From Gordonia tangerina (lineage in GTDB: Bacteria; Actinomycetota; Actinomycetes; Mycobacteriales; Mycobacteriaceae), in the NCBI RefSeq assembly GCF_021556435.1, contig NZ_JAKGCU010000022.1, positions 1 to 64,000 of the forward strand: 64,000 nucleotides of DNA, in the 5' to 3' direction. How positions within the stretch are numbered: position 1 is the stretch's first letter; each line of letters opens with the position of its first letter. The position numbers and the translations under genes were made by a program. Positions 1 through 8,756 of the stretch are shown here, piece by piece. The notes beneath the pieces are model-generated. The model had not been told where the DNA came from and searched no databases. It worked only from the letters and a program-made list of their open reading frames with translations.

Positions 1-117
1 GGACCCTGACCACCGCCTGACCCCGCGGGGCAAGCGCCCGAGCAACACTCGCCCGTGATCAACAGACCCAGCATTACCGACGGCCAGCCGCACACAGACC
101 ACTTCTTCAGCAGCCTC

Positions 118-240
118 CTAGGCGAGCGGCGTATCGAGACCACGTGAGCCGCAAGCGATCTCGATACGCCCTCGCCTAGCGGCTCGGGCTACGCGATCAG
201 CGGGAGTGGTGCCAGCGGCTCGGACTACGCGATCAGCGGG
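118..240. repeat. Dispersed TCTCGATACG-type palindromic repeat
   Basis: An inverted half (GGCGTATCGAGACCACG, from about 127) faces a direct copy (GATCTCGATACGCC, from 157) that continues through GCCTAGCGGCTCG to CGATCAGCGG. A second partial tail copy runs about 211-240. The same element recurs at 22714, 28168, 28418, 32783-32978, 38431, 38758, 38811 and 54292. Positions 1-117 show no gene I can support; a TGA at 18-20 could end a gene that starts outside the window. Confidence 0.8.
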
Positions 241-262
241 GTTCTGCCTTCGCGCGTGCCAG

Positions 263-1168
263 ATGACCCCGCATTCGCCAGACTTCACGAACGATCGCTC
301 GGTCGTCGAGTACGTTGAGTCGGTGACCTCTCCGACCGAGCAGACCGCCGAACAGCACATCGTCCTCGAACGCGACGGTGACGTCGCGATCATCCGCCTC
401 AACCGGCCCGACCGGCTCAACGCCTTCACCCACCAGATGGGGGAGGAGCTGATCGCGGTTTTCGACGAGACCGACGCCGACGACACGGTGCGGGCAGTGG
501 TGATCACCGGGACCGGCCGTGTCTTCTGCGCCGGCGCCGACCTCGGTGGCGGCGCCACCACGTTCGAACTCGAACAGCAGGAACCGGGTGAGGTGCCCCG
601 TGACATGGGCGGGCAGGTCACCCTGCGCATCTTCGAATCACTCAAACCGGTGGTGATGGCCGTCAATGGTGCGGCCGCCGGCGTCGGGGTGACCATGACC
701 TTGCCCGCCGACGTTCGCATCGCCTCCGACGACGCGAAGTTCGGTTTCGTCTTCGCCCAACGAGGATTGGTGCCCGAGGCGGCCTCGACGTGGTTCCTGC
801 CGAAACTGGTCGGACTGCCGACGGCCCTGCAGTGGACGATGGGCGCCAAGATGGTGCCCGTCGCCGAGGCGCATGAGCGGGGGCTGGTGCAGCAGGTGGT
901 GCCCAAGGACGAGGTGCTCTCCACGGCGATCGCCACGGCGCGTGAGATGACGTCGACGACGGCTCCGGTCTCGGTGGCGTTGACCAGGCAACTGCTGTGG
1001 CGGATGGCCGGCGCGCCCAGCCCGTGGGACGCCCATCGCGCCGACTCCAAAGCGATCTACTACCGCGGCACGATGGACGATGTCGCCGAGGGCGTCACCT
1101 CGTTCTTGGAGAAGCGGCCCGCCACCTTCACCGACCGCGTCTCCACAGACCTGCCGGACATCTTCTGA
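263..1168 (+). CDS. Enoyl-CoA hydratase/isomerase family protein
   Basis: This is a crotonase-fold protein of about 301 residues. The oxyanion-hole segment CAGADLGGG and the following GAAAGVGVTM segment are typical of the family. The active-site region reads FAQRGLVPEAASTWFLP: the glutamate used by true hydratases (PE of a FGQPE motif) is absent, while a second glutamate is kept. That pattern is commoner in isomerase-like or specialised members, so the substrate is open. No strong ribosome binding site is visible. I chose ATG 263, but GTG 323, just before the conserved part, is a real alternative. It converges on the DUF305 gene with a 12-base gap and is preceded by a repeat, so it appears to be a single-gene unit. 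I infer a role in fatty-acid or acyl-CoA metabolism. Confidence 0.85.
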   Translation: MTPHSPDFTNDRSVVEYVESVTSPTEQTAEQHIVLERDGDVAIIRLNRPDRLNAFTHQMGEELIAVFDETDADDTVRAVVITGTGRVFCAGADLGGGATTFELEQQEPGEVPRDMGGQVTLRIFESLKPVVMAVNGAAAGVGVTMTLPADVRIASDDAKFGFVFAQRGLVPEAASTWFLPKLVGLPTALQWTMGAKMVPVAEAHERGLVQQVVPKDEVLSTAIATAREMTSTTAPVSVALTRQLLWRMAGAPSPWDAHRADSKAIYYRGTMDDVAEGVTSFLEKRPATFTDRVSTDLPDIF

Positions 1169-1180
1169 CGGTTCGGGGTG

Positions 1181-1822
1181 TCACGTCGGCAGGGGCTGTG
1201 CGTCACGCTCCCGCAGCATCAGTGTCATCTGGCCGATCTCGTCGCCCTGCTCCCCGATCATGGTGAGCGCGAGCTGTTTGGTCGGCGAGCTCGACCGAGG
1301 GTCGTTGTATGCCGCCTGGGCCATATCCAGCCCTCCACGATGATGTCGGATCATCAACTGCAGGAACAGAATCTCCGCGTCGCGGCCGTGTGCGGCGGCC
1401 AGTCGGTCCAGTTCGTCGATGCTGGCCATGCCGGGCATCGGCGGTGCGTCGGCGGTCGGCGCGTGGGAGTGCCCGTCGGTCGTGGCCATCCAGGACATCG
1501 GTTGCTCGGTGGTCACGGGCAGTGAGAACCAGGTCAGCCAGCCGCGCATGGTGGCGACTTCCGCGGCCTGCGCAGCCGTCATGCGGTCGGCGAGTCCGCG
1601 AATCCGCGGGGCAACATCACGGGACAGGCTGGTGCACATGAGAATCGCCTGATCGTGGTGTGTCGACATGTCCTGGGCGAAGCCCACATCGACGACGCTC
1701 GGCGCCGGTGGCTGTGCGTCGGAATCACGGTGGGTTTGCCAGGCCATGCCGAACACCACACCCACCGCGACCAGCAGTGAGGCGACGCCCAGGGCGCCGA
1801 CGATCCGTACCGCAGAACTCAT
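1181..1822 (-). CDS. DUF305 family protein, membrane-anchored
   Basis: A 213-residue protein with one N-terminal hydrophobic segment (about residues 6-27), which is either a signal peptide or an anchor. The body has the DUF305 histidine-rich motifs FAQDMSTHHDQA and LQLMIRHHRGGLDMA, a ferritin-like helical domain known from secreted actinobacterial proteins, some in metal-related contexts. The ATG overlaps the stop of the upstream LVIVD gene in an ATGA, so the two are translationally coupled and probably act together outside the membrane. A His- and Met-containing linker (DGHSHAPTADAPPMPGM) sits between the two motifs and might bind metal. The function is not known; metal or redox handling is inference. 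Confidence 0.85.
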   Translation of the reverse strand: MSSAVRIVGALGVASLLVAVGVVFGMAWQTHRDSDAQPPAPSVVDVGFAQDMSTHHDQAILMCTSLSRDVAPRIRGLADRMTAAQAAEVATMRGWLTWFSLPVTTEQPMSWMATTDGHSHAPTADAPPMPGMASIDELDRLAAAHGRDAEILFLQLMIRHHRGGLDMAQAAYNDPRSSSPTKQLALTMIGEQGDEIGQMTLMLRERDAQPLPT

Positions 1823-3393
1823 CCGAGATACGAGTCCTGGTCGGGCGGCGGGGTGTACACCCGGGGGCTCAACGTCATGGCATAGAAACCGCCGTCGGCG
1901 CAGGTGGTCCAGATTTGATTGCCGCGCCACTCCGGTGGTGAGAAGCACCAGTCGGTGGCCATGTCGCCGCCGACCAGCATGCCTGTGCGCGGCCCGATCA
2001 TCTCCTCGAACCGGACCTTCCCATTCAGGATCGACATGCCCAGGCTGAGAAACTCGACGGCGGGCACACCCGACGCCGACGCCAACACATGCGGAGAGTT
2101 GGGTAGGTCGACGACGGTCGCGTTCTTCTGGGCCGGCGGATTGAAGTAGCCGATCTCCTTGATCTTCTTGATGTTCTGGATGTCGAACACGCGAATGCCC
2201 GACGACTCCCAGGAACAGGCGAGTGCGGTGGGGTTGTCGCGTCGGTCGACCGCGCAGTAGTGCGGGTTGCTGCTGAAGACGCCGCCGCCCATCGACGACC
2301 GCAGGTTGGTATCGAGGTTTTCGGGCAGGTTGATCTCGAGTTTGATCTGGGCGACGTATCCGGGCTTGTTCACCCGGCTCACATCGAAGAATTTCACACC
2401 GCCGGAACCGAGTTCGTCGACGGTGATGATGTGCGGGCGGCCCCGGTAGGTCACCGGGATGGTGTGCTGATTCACCTGCCCGTCCGGCCAGAGGTATGCC
2501 GCCTCGTGCGGCACCTGCGGGTAGGGCGCGCGGCGCTGTACGTCGCTGATGTCGAGGACGGTGACACCGGCCGCGTTGGACAGGAACATCCGGTTACCGT
2601 CAGGGGTGATTCCGAACCCGTGTCCGACGAAGCTGTGCAGTCCTTGCCAGATCACGTGTGGTGCAGCCGGATTAGAGATGTCGATGGCGGTCAGATGGCC
2701 GGGGGAGATACCCGAGGCCCAATAGGTTCGGCCATCGGGGGAGAACCCGCCCTCGTGCGAGGTGAACGGCAGCGGTGTGGCCGTGCCGGGGCCGTGGTTG
2801 AGCAGTTTCGGGTGCGCGCAGTCGGAGATGTCGTAGACCGAGAAGAATCCACCGCCCCACAGCAGCGGAACGGAGGTGGCGGCCAACAGTTTGCGTTCCT
2901 CGTTGACCTTGAGCGTCTCCCAGGTCCCGCCGCGCATGGCGGGTTCGGTCAGCGAGCCGACGATCCTGGGATTGCGGGGATTGGCGACGTCGACCACCTG
3001 CACGCCCGGCTGCGGCACCAGGTTGGTGCCGGGGAACAGGCTTCCGGTGTAGCTGCAGTGGTCGAATGTCGCCGAGACGATACCGCCGCCGGAGCCACGC
3101 ACCTGACCGACTTCTGTCATGTTGCAGCGGTAGCCGAGGCGTGTTCGACCCGAGTTGCGGTCCTCGGCGCTGACGTCACCCTGCAGACCACGTTCGGGCA
3201 GGTCGCCGGGGCCGCATTCCGCTCTCGCGACCGACTTCTCCGAGATGTCGGGGAAGTAGTGGGTCGCGGCGCTCGCGGCAGCGGCGCCCATCGTCGCGAG
3301 CGTCACGGCAATGGCGAACAGTGCGCACGACACCAGCGCCCGGTGGCCGGGCGAGGATCGATGCGCGTCGATGAGTAGCGATCGGTGGGACAC
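1819..3393 (-). CDS. Secreted LVIVD-repeat (beta-propeller) protein
   Basis: A 524-residue exported protein. It starts at GTG 3393 behind a purine-rich GGGGGAG. The N-terminus has a basic stretch and a hydrophobic core (about residues 19-42) ending in AAAASA, consistent with a signal peptide. The mature part has repeated blades of the LVIVD type (VQVVDVANPRNPRIVGSL, GVTVLDISDVQRR, IRVFDIQNIKKIKEIGYF), which predicts a beta-propeller. Several cysteines (ECGPGD, YRCNM, DHCSY, DCAHP, WSTC-type positions) could form disulfides outside the cell. It is coupled to the downstream DUF305 gene by an ATGA overlap. The binding partner or substrate is unknown. Confidence 0.85.
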   Translation of the reverse strand: MSHRSLLIDAHRSSPGHRALVSCALFAIAVTLATMGAAAASAATHYFPDISEKSVARAECGPGDLPERGLQGDVSAEDRNSGRTRLGYRCNMTEVGQVRGSGGGIVSATFDHCSYTGSLFPGTNLVPQPGVQVVDVANPRNPRIVGSLTEPAMRGGTWETLKVNEERKLLAATSVPLLWGGGFFSVYDISDCAHPKLLNHGPGTATPLPFTSHEGGFSPDGRTYWASGISPGHLTAIDISNPAAPHVIWQGLHSFVGHGFGITPDGNRMFLSNAAGVTVLDISDVQRRAPYPQVPHEAAYLWPDGQVNQHTIPVTYRGRPHIITVDELGSGGVKFFDVSRVNKPGYVAQIKLEINLPENLDTNLRSSMGGGVFSSNPHYCAVDRRDNPTALACSWESSGIRVFDIQNIKKIKEIGYFNPPAQKNATVVDLPNSPHVLASASGVPAVEFLSLGMSILNGKVRFEEMIGPRTGMLVGGDMATDWCFSPPEWRGNQIWTTCADGGFYAMTLSPRVYTPPPDQDSYLG

Positions 3394-3512
3394 AGCCGAC
3401 TCCCCCCCAGAGTAGGACAGTTGATCCGCTCAACCTAACTGCACGAGTCGGTTTCCATGGGCGGTTTCGTCGATATCGGCACGACCGGATGACAGGTCAT
3501 TGAGAGCACCGG

Positions 3513-3672
3513 GAGCGTGCGAGCGTCGCGAAGGGAGTCCCTTCGTGACGGCCCTCCGCAGGCTCCGGGCCTCCTCAGGGATCAGAGAATTCTCACCTGG
3601 TCCCTGAGGCGCCTTCCTGAGGTGCGAGCTTGCGAGCCTCGGAGGGAGCGAGCTTGCGAGCGTCACGAAGGG
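3513..3672. repeat. Intergenic hairpin repeat cluster (GCGAGCGTCACGAAGGG type)
   Basis: Between the LVIVD gene and the MFS gene are two strong inverted repeats. One is CGTCGCGAAGGGA at 3524-3536 facing TCCCTTCGTGACG at 3538-3550. The other is CCTCAGGGATCAG at 3573-3585 facing CTGGTCCCTGAGG at 3597-3609. The words GCGAGCTTGCGAGC and GCGTCACGAAGGG recur near 3625-3672 and run into the end of the MFS gene. No protein reading looks real in 3394-3662. Confidence 0.65.
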
Positions 3673-4946
3673 CCACCCTCCGTCGACCGCATCCGCACCG
3701 GTCGACGACGATTCCCGCGCCGCCACACCGCGGCACCGAGCGCGGCCGCGACGAAGCACGAGACCGCGCCCACTCCGAGACCCACCCGCGCATCGGTAAC
3801 CTCACAGATGGCGCCGATGATCGGTCCGCCGATCGGGGTCGACCCCATGAACGCCACCGACCACAGCGACATCACCCGGCCGCGCATCCGCGGATCGGCG
3901 TTCAACTGCAGCGTCGCATTTCCGGTGGACATGAAGGTGACGCTGAGCCATCCGACAAAGAACAGTGCGGCGATGGCGATCGGCAACGACGGGGCGATCG
4001 CGGTCGCGGCGATGGTCACGCCGAAACCGGCCGCCGCAATGGTCAGCGGGCGCAGGCCGGTGGTGCCACGTGCGGCGACGAGCAGGCCCCCGACCACAGC
4101 GCCCACCCCCATGGCCGAGGTCATGAACCCGAGGGCCTGCGGTCCGCCGTCGAACGTGTCCGCTGCAGCGGCCGGCAGCGACACCTGGAACTCGTAGGCC
4201 AGCGTGCCGACGAGGGCCATCATCACCAGCGGGATCCAGAGGGCGGGAGAGCCGCGAACGTAGCGCAAACCCTCGCGGAGCTGGCCCTTGGCGCGGGCGA
4301 TGGGCTCCTCGTGTTCGATCGTCGTGGTGTTCATCGCGACGAGCGAGACGACCACCGCGACGAAGCTCAGCGCGTTGATCGCGAAGCACCATCCGGCGCC
4401 CACGGCCGCGAGGACGAGACCGGCGACGCCGGGGCCCACGGCTCGGGCCGCGTTGACCATCACCGAATTCAAGGTTACGGCGTTGCGTATCAACTCCTCG
4501 CCCACCACCTGATGGATGAACGCCTGGCGGGCCGGGTTCTCGAAGGCGTTGTTGAGGCCGACGAGCAGAGCCAACACCGCGACATGCCAGATCTGCACCC
4601 ACCCGCCGAGTGTCAGTGCCGCGAGGATGCCGGCGAGAATCCCCATGATGGTCTGCAGCACGATCATCAACCGGCGGCGATCGACCCGGTCGGCAATCAC
4701 ACCCGCGTACGGGCCGAGCAACAGGATCGGCAGCGCCTGCAGGGCGACGATGGCACCGAGCACAGATGCCGACCCGCTGAGCGTCAGCACGAGCCAGGCC
4801 TGGGCCGTCATCTGCATCCAGGTACCGGTGAGTGACAGCGTCTGCCCGGCGAAGTACAGCCGATAGTTCGGATTGGACAAAGAGGCCAAAGCGCCCTTCG
4901 GTGCCACGCCGTCCGTACTCACTTCGGGCGTACGACGGAGGGACAC
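3663..4946 (-). CDS. MFS transporter, EntS/MFS_3-like
   Basis: A 427-residue integral membrane protein with 10 to 12 predicted helices. The motif GVIADRVDRRRLM after helix 2 is the MFS signature loop, and NAFENPARQAFIHQVVG is typical of the enterobactin-exporter-like MFS_3 group. I infer that it exports a small molecule, for example a siderophore or drug; the substrate cannot be read from sequence. It starts at GTG 4946 with AGGATGG upstream. The last codons run into the repeat cluster at 3513-3672, so the basic C-terminal tail (RRGNRRRPVRMRSTEGGPS) may have been altered by the repeat. Confidence 0.88.
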   Translation of the reverse strand: MSLRRTPEVSTDGVAPKGALASLSNPNYRLYFAGQTLSLTGTWMQMTAQAWLVLTLSGSASVLGAIVALQALPILLLGPYAGVIADRVDRRRLMIVLQTIMGILAGILAALTLGGWVQIWHVAVLALLVGLNNAFENPARQAFIHQVVGEELIRNAVTLNSVMVNAARAVGPGVAGLVLAAVGAGWCFAINALSFVAVVVSLVAMNTTTIEHEEPIARAKGQLREGLRYVRGSPALWIPLVMMALVGTLAYEFQVSLPAAAADTFDGGPQALGFMTSAMGVGAVVGGLLVAARGTTGLRPLTIAAAGFGVTIAATAIAPSLPIAIAALFFVGWLSVTFMSTGNATLQLNADPRMRGRVMSLWSVAFMGSTPIGGPIIGAICEVTDARVGLGVGAVSCFVAAALGAAVWRRGNRRRPVRMRSTEGGPS

Positions 4947-5001
4947 AAGGATCCATCCTATGCCGCCGAATGCCGGTCACCCGATCCGCGGATGAGTGCG
5001 G

Positions 5002-5604
5002 TCACCGTGCCGACGCACCCACCCAGGGCGTCGACGAACGTCCGGTCCAGTTCGCCAACCGTTCGGTCGGCCCGGCCTCGGGGCGAGGCTCGACGACCGG
5101 TCCGAACGGTACCTCGGGGTTCTCGCGGATCTCGGCCGGGATGAACTGGCGCGCGATGGCCAGTACCGGTTCGACCACGGCCGGATCGGTTTCGGCCGAT
5201 TGGCCGGTGGCGACGGCCAGGTCCCAACCGTGTACCAGGGTCTCGCTGACGTAGCCCCACAGCGCACCTGCTCCCGGGACCTCACCCCACGGGACAGTGA
5301 CGGGGGTAGTCAGGGTGGCGTCGTCGGACCACAGCTCGATGGCTTTGCCGACGGTGACGGCGTATGAGTGTGCGTCATAGGTGTCGGCGAGGCGGGGCAG
5401 TGCGAGGGCGTCGGCGCCCTCGGCGAGCGCGACCGCTCGGTTGGCCGTGGCGATCAGGTGTGCGGCGAGCGTGCGGACGTCGAACTCGTCGCACGGTGTG
5501 GGGGCCGACCATTGATCTTCGGACACACCGATGAGCAGTTCGGTGACCCACGCGGTTGCGGCGGCGTAGGCAGGGCGAGGGTCACCGATCGTGGCGTTCG
5601 TCAT
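5002..5604 (-). CDS. TIGR03086 family (mycothiol-type DinB fold) protein
   Basis: A 200-residue cytoplasmic protein. The N-terminal half has the maleylpyruvate-isomerase-like helical-bundle signature W(S)APTPCDEFDVRTLAAHL, and the second half has the conserved VSETLVHGWDLAVATG with its histidine. Members of this family are metal-binding and thought to be mycothiol-dependent, the actinobacterial counterpart of DinB/YfiT proteins. The reaction of this member is unknown. It stands alone, upstream of the MFS gene on the same strand with a 55-base gap. A second, divergent member lies at 47813. Confidence 0.85.
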   Translation of the reverse strand: MTNATIGDPRPAYAAATAWVTELLIGVSEDQWSAPTPCDEFDVRTLAAHLIATANRAVALAEGADALALPRLADTYDAHSYAVTVGKAIELWSDDATLTTPVTVPWGEVPGAGALWGYVSETLVHGWDLAVATGQSAETDPAVVEPVLAIARQFIPAEIRENPEVPFGPVVEPRPEAGPTERLANWTGRSSTPWVGASAR

Positions 5605-5651
5605 TGTGGTTCCTTCCTCCTGATGCGTGTTCGGTGATCCCAGTCAAGCTC

Positions 5652-6337
5652 CTAACTACGACACCCTCTGTCATGTTTCTGCGTGATGCTCCAACTCGTT
5701 CGAGTCGAATGCTTGCGCGGTCTGCGCGATGGGCACGGGTGCTGGTGGTCCTCGTCGGATGCCGGTGATCGTCGTCGAGACTGCCGATAGCCGACGGACG
5801 AGTCGCAGGCGGCGACGGCCTCGGTTGATGCATCGTCGGCCACCGGCGCCAACGCCACTACGGGCTGATGGACCCAGTAGGCATGCTGAAATGTGATGTG
5901 CCATGTCGCGGCTGCGTCGTGGAAATCATCGAACGTGACGACGACGGGTCCGGAATGTGTCGTCGTCCCCGCCGGATCTGTGATAACTGGGCAGGTTGCG
6001 GTGTGGGTCAGTCGATCAATGACGCCGGTGCCGAAGCGTCGTAGACAACCGTGGCCTCGCCGACGGCCGACAACGAGGGCATCGATACCTGCCGAGACCC
6101 GTTGGAGCAGAGTTAGAACCAGGGCGGATTCTGAAATGTTCGTAGCCGGACGTCCGGATGATCGCGCTGGATGGCTTCAGCGATCGAATCGAGGAGCTAA
6201 GGGTTTTGTGCATGACGTCCGGCGAAGTCGGTGTCGGCGTACGGCACCCGTGAAACCGAGCGGTAACCATGGACGAGCAACAGCTGCCCCTGCGCCTGAG
6301 TCAGACTCGTGGCCGTCCAGCGAACGGCTCCGGTGAG
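5652..6337 (-). pseudogene. Decayed tandem universal stress protein (UspA) gene
   Basis: No intact reading frame crosses this stretch, but pieces of a Usp fold appear in order on the minus strand in different frames. AVRWTATSLTQAQGQLLLVHG (from 6328) matches the first strand-helix-strand. LDSIAEAIQRDHPDVRL (about 6190-6140) matches the middle helix and strand. VSAGIDALVVGRRRGHG followed by THTATCPVIT (about 6095-6000) is the nucleotide-loop and C-terminal strand pattern. After it, GPVVVTFDDFHDAA looks like the start of a second Usp domain. At least two frameshifts and a stop separate the pieces. I read this as a dead tandem-Usp gene. There is nothing else in 5605-6396 except the hairpin at 6329-6360. 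Confidence 0.6.
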
Positions 6338-6360
6338 CGACGTCGGCGTCGCTCACCGGA
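6329..6360 (-). terminator. Hairpin downstream of the SDR gene
   Basis: TCCGGTGAGCGACG and CGTCGCTCACCGGA form a perfect 14-bp stem with a TCGG loop. It lies 36 bases past the SDR stop. No U-run follows, as is common in actinobacteria, so termination is inferred. It overlaps the start of the Usp remnant. Confidence 0.6.
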
Positions 6361-6396
6361 GCGCAGCCGGCGCACAGTCGGTGAGGTCCTCCGGTG

Positions 6397-7151
6397 TCAC
6401 ACCAGCGATGCGGTCAGGCCGCCGTCGAGGACATAGCTGCTGCCGGTCACCCAGCTCGCGCTGTCTGATGCCAGGAATGCAACCACGTGGGCGATATCCT
6501 CCGGTGTGCCCAGCCGGCCCTGTTTGGCAGCGACCAGGTCACCGAATGGGACCTGGGTGGCGGCCTCGAAATCCGGTACGAGCCTCGAGACCATGGCGGT
6601 GTCGGCAAAGCCCGGACACACTGCGTTCACCCGGACTCCGGCGTCGCGCATCTCGATCGCCGCCACCCGCGTCAGCTGGATGAGCGCGGCCTTGCTGGCG
6701 CAGTACGACCCCAACAGCGGGCTTCCCCCCAACCCGGCGACCGAGGCCATGTTGACGATGTTGCCCTTGGATGCGACAAGGTGTTCGGCTGCCGCCTTCA
6801 TCGCCACAAACGGCCCACGGACATTGATCTGATGGATCAGGTCGAAACTCTCGGTCGACTGTTGCAGCAGCGGTGAGGAGATCTCGATTCCGGCGTTGTT
6901 GACCAACACGTCGAGACCGCCCAAGATCCGGACAGCCTCGGCGATCGCGGTCTGGACTTCCGGTTCGCTGGTGACGTCGCAATTTGCGATTCCGGCCGCA
7001 CCGATCTCGGCGGCGGCCTTCTCGGCTGCGTCCTTGTCGCGGTCGCTGACGACCACACGCGCGCCGCGTTCGGTGAACAACGTGGCGATGGCTTTGCCGA
7101 TGCCGGCGCCTGATCCCGTCACGAAACCCGCTTGCCTTGCAGTTCGGACAT
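6397..7151 (-). pseudogene. Short-chain dehydrogenase with N-terminal frameshift
   Basis: From 7122 down the frame encodes a classical SDR: TGSGAGIGKA nucleotide loop, NNAG, catalytic SYCASK (Tyr-x3-Lys) and a C-terminal GSSYVLDGG. The natural start is ATG 7151 behind GAAAGGA, reading MSELQGKRVS, but that frame stops at once. One base is missing near 7122: adding a G to GTTTC would give RVVVTGSGAG, the complete first beta strand. The only uninterrupted reading starts at GTG 7122 and lacks that strand. Either the gene is broken or the sequence has an indel. It is the last gene of a cluster with an acyl-CoA ligase and a saccharopine-dehydrogenase-like enzyme, so it would oxidise or reduce a CoA-bound intermediate. 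Confidence 0.75.
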
Positions 7152-7215
7152 GGTGTTCCTTTCAGATCTCATACCGTGAGAACAGTGATTTCCAGGTGAT
7201 TGGTGGTCGGATCGG

Positions 7216-8748
7216 TCATTTCTGCATCGACGCGCGCACCTCGTTCTTCAGGATCTTGCCCACCTTCGATCGCGGCAGGTCGTCCCAGATCTCTATCTCC
7301 TTTGGTGCCTTGACACTTCCGATTCGCTTCTTGACGAAGTCGATGAGCTCCGCATCGGTCACTGGTCGACCGGGGCGAAGTTGCACCGCTGCGGTGACGC
7401 GCTCGCCCCATTTGTCGTCGGGTAGACCGATGACCGCGCTTTCCTTCACCGCCGGATGGGCCAGTAGGGCTTGTTCGACCTCGGCGGAGTAGACGTTGAA
7501 GCCGCCGGTGATGATCATGTCCTTCGCGCGATCCACCACGAAGAGGAAGTTGTCTTCGTCGAGGTATCCGATGTCGCCGGTGTGATGCCAGCCGAAACGA
7601 TTCGATTCCTCTGTTGCAATGGGGTTGTCGTGGTAGCCGTCCATGACCAGCGGTCCTTTCACGACGATCTCACCGCGCTCCCCGCGAGGCAGCAGGGTGC
7701 CGTTGTCGCCCATGATCGCCACCGTGGTGAGTGGCGTCGGACGACCGGCAGAGCGTAGTCGTTCCGTCGCCACCGAACCGTCCGGTAGGAAGTGCTCGGC
7801 CGGCGCCAGGGTCGCAATCATGTTGGGCGCCTCGGTTTGACCGAACAGCTGTCCGAGGACCGGACCGATTCGCGTCAATGCCTCTTCGAGGCGTGTCGGT
7901 GACATCGGCGCGGCGCCGTACCAGAGGCACCGCAGGGAGGAGAGATCCGTGTTGTCGAGCGCAGGATGATCGAGCAGTCCGTAGATCACGGTCGGGGGCA
8001 GGAACGCGTGGGTGATGCGATGCCGCTGCGCAAGCGCCAAGAATTCCCCCAGGTCCGGCCGAGGCATGACGACCACTTCGCCGCCCAGACTCAGGATCGG
8101 GAAAGTCAGCACACCCGCCGAATGGGTCAGCGGAGCAAGTGCGAGGTAGCGGGGACGCTCCCCGAACGGATAGCTCATCAGCGCCAGTGCGGTGGACGTC
8201 ATCAGGTTGTCCGCGGTGAGACGCACCCCCTTCGGCTTGCCGGTCGTGCCCCCGGTGCCGGCCAGAAGGCACAATCCGTTCGGTGGGTGCCTCCCCTCGT
8301 CCGGTTCGCCGCTGTGCTTCGAGAGCCAGGTGTCGAAGTCCATGGCGTCGTCGAACTCACCGTCGAGACAGACGAGCCATTCGAGCTGCGGCAGGTCGGT
8401 TCTGATACGGGCCACGAGTTCGCCGAACTTCTTTTGGAAGAACAGGAATCGACAGCCGAACAGGTCGAACAATTGCCGGTTCTCCTCGGCTTCGTTGCGA
8501 GGATTGACCGGGCACCACACGGCACCCGCCCGCGAGATTCCGAACACGCACGTCAAGGCCAGGGGATCGTTCGTCGACAGCACCGCGACGCGATCGCCGG
8601 TCTCGATCCCGGTGCGCTGCAACGCCCCGGCGACCGCGATGGTCTGCTCTCGGACCTCGCCGTAGGACCGGGTCACGCCGTCGGCGGTCAGGCATGGGCG
8701 GTCGAGTCCCAACGACGCGCCCTTGTCGAGGTAGTCCGCTAGTCGCAT
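7216..8748 (-). CDS. Acyl-CoA synthetase (ANL superfamily)
   Basis: A cytoplasmic ligase of about 510 residues that should activate a carboxylic acid through an acyl-AMP. Visible motifs are the P-loop-like AGTGGTTGKPKGV, the central FGQTEAPNM, the hinge GWHHTGDIGYLDEDNF followed by DRAKDMIITGGFNVYS, and the C-terminal lysine in PRSKVGKIL. ATG 8748 is the chosen start; TTG 8760, which would overlap the upstream stop, is possible. It follows the saccharopine-dehydrogenase-like gene closely and precedes the frameshifted SDR, so the three form an operon read from the palindromic operator at 10007. The acid substrate is not evident; medium-chain or aromatic acids are both possible. Confidence 0.88.
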   Translation of the reverse strand: MRLADYLDKGASLGLDRPCLTADGVTRSYGEVREQTIAVAGALQRTGIETGDRVAVLSTNDPLALTCVFGISRAGAVWCPVNPRNEAEENRQLFDLFGCRFLFFQKKFGELVARIRTDLPQLEWLVCLDGEFDDAMDFDTWLSKHSGEPDEGRHPPNGLCLLAGTGGTTGKPKGVRLTADNLMTSTALALMSYPFGERPRYLALAPLTHSAGVLTFPILSLGGEVVVMPRPDLGEFLALAQRHRITHAFLPPTVIYGLLDHPALDNTDLSSLRCLWYGAAPMSPTRLEEALTRIGPVLGQLFGQTEAPNMIATLAPAEHFLPDGSVATERLRSAGRPTPLTTVAIMGDNGTLLPRGERGEIVVKGPLVMDGYHDNPIATEESNRFGWHHTGDIGYLDEDNFLFVVDRAKDMIITGGFNVYSAEVEQALLAHPAVKESAVIGLPDDKWGERVTAAVQLRPGRPVTDAELIDFVKKRIGSVKAPKEIEIWDDLPRSKVGKILKNEVRASMQK

Positions 8749-8756
8749 CGCCGAAC

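Noticed and set aside
118..1050. Long minus-strand frame opposite the enoyl-CoA hydratase
   Set aside because: It is rich in Ser, Thr, Ala and Arg with no domain pattern, as expected of the antisense of a high-GC gene.
3630..4835. Plus-strand frame opposite the MFS transporter
   Set aside because: His/Arg/Asp-rich shadow; the minus strand has a convincing MFS protein.
5893..6336. Plus-strand frame of 147 codons in the 5.6-6.4 kb gap
   Set aside because: No domain pattern; the minus strand shows ordered Usp remnants instead.
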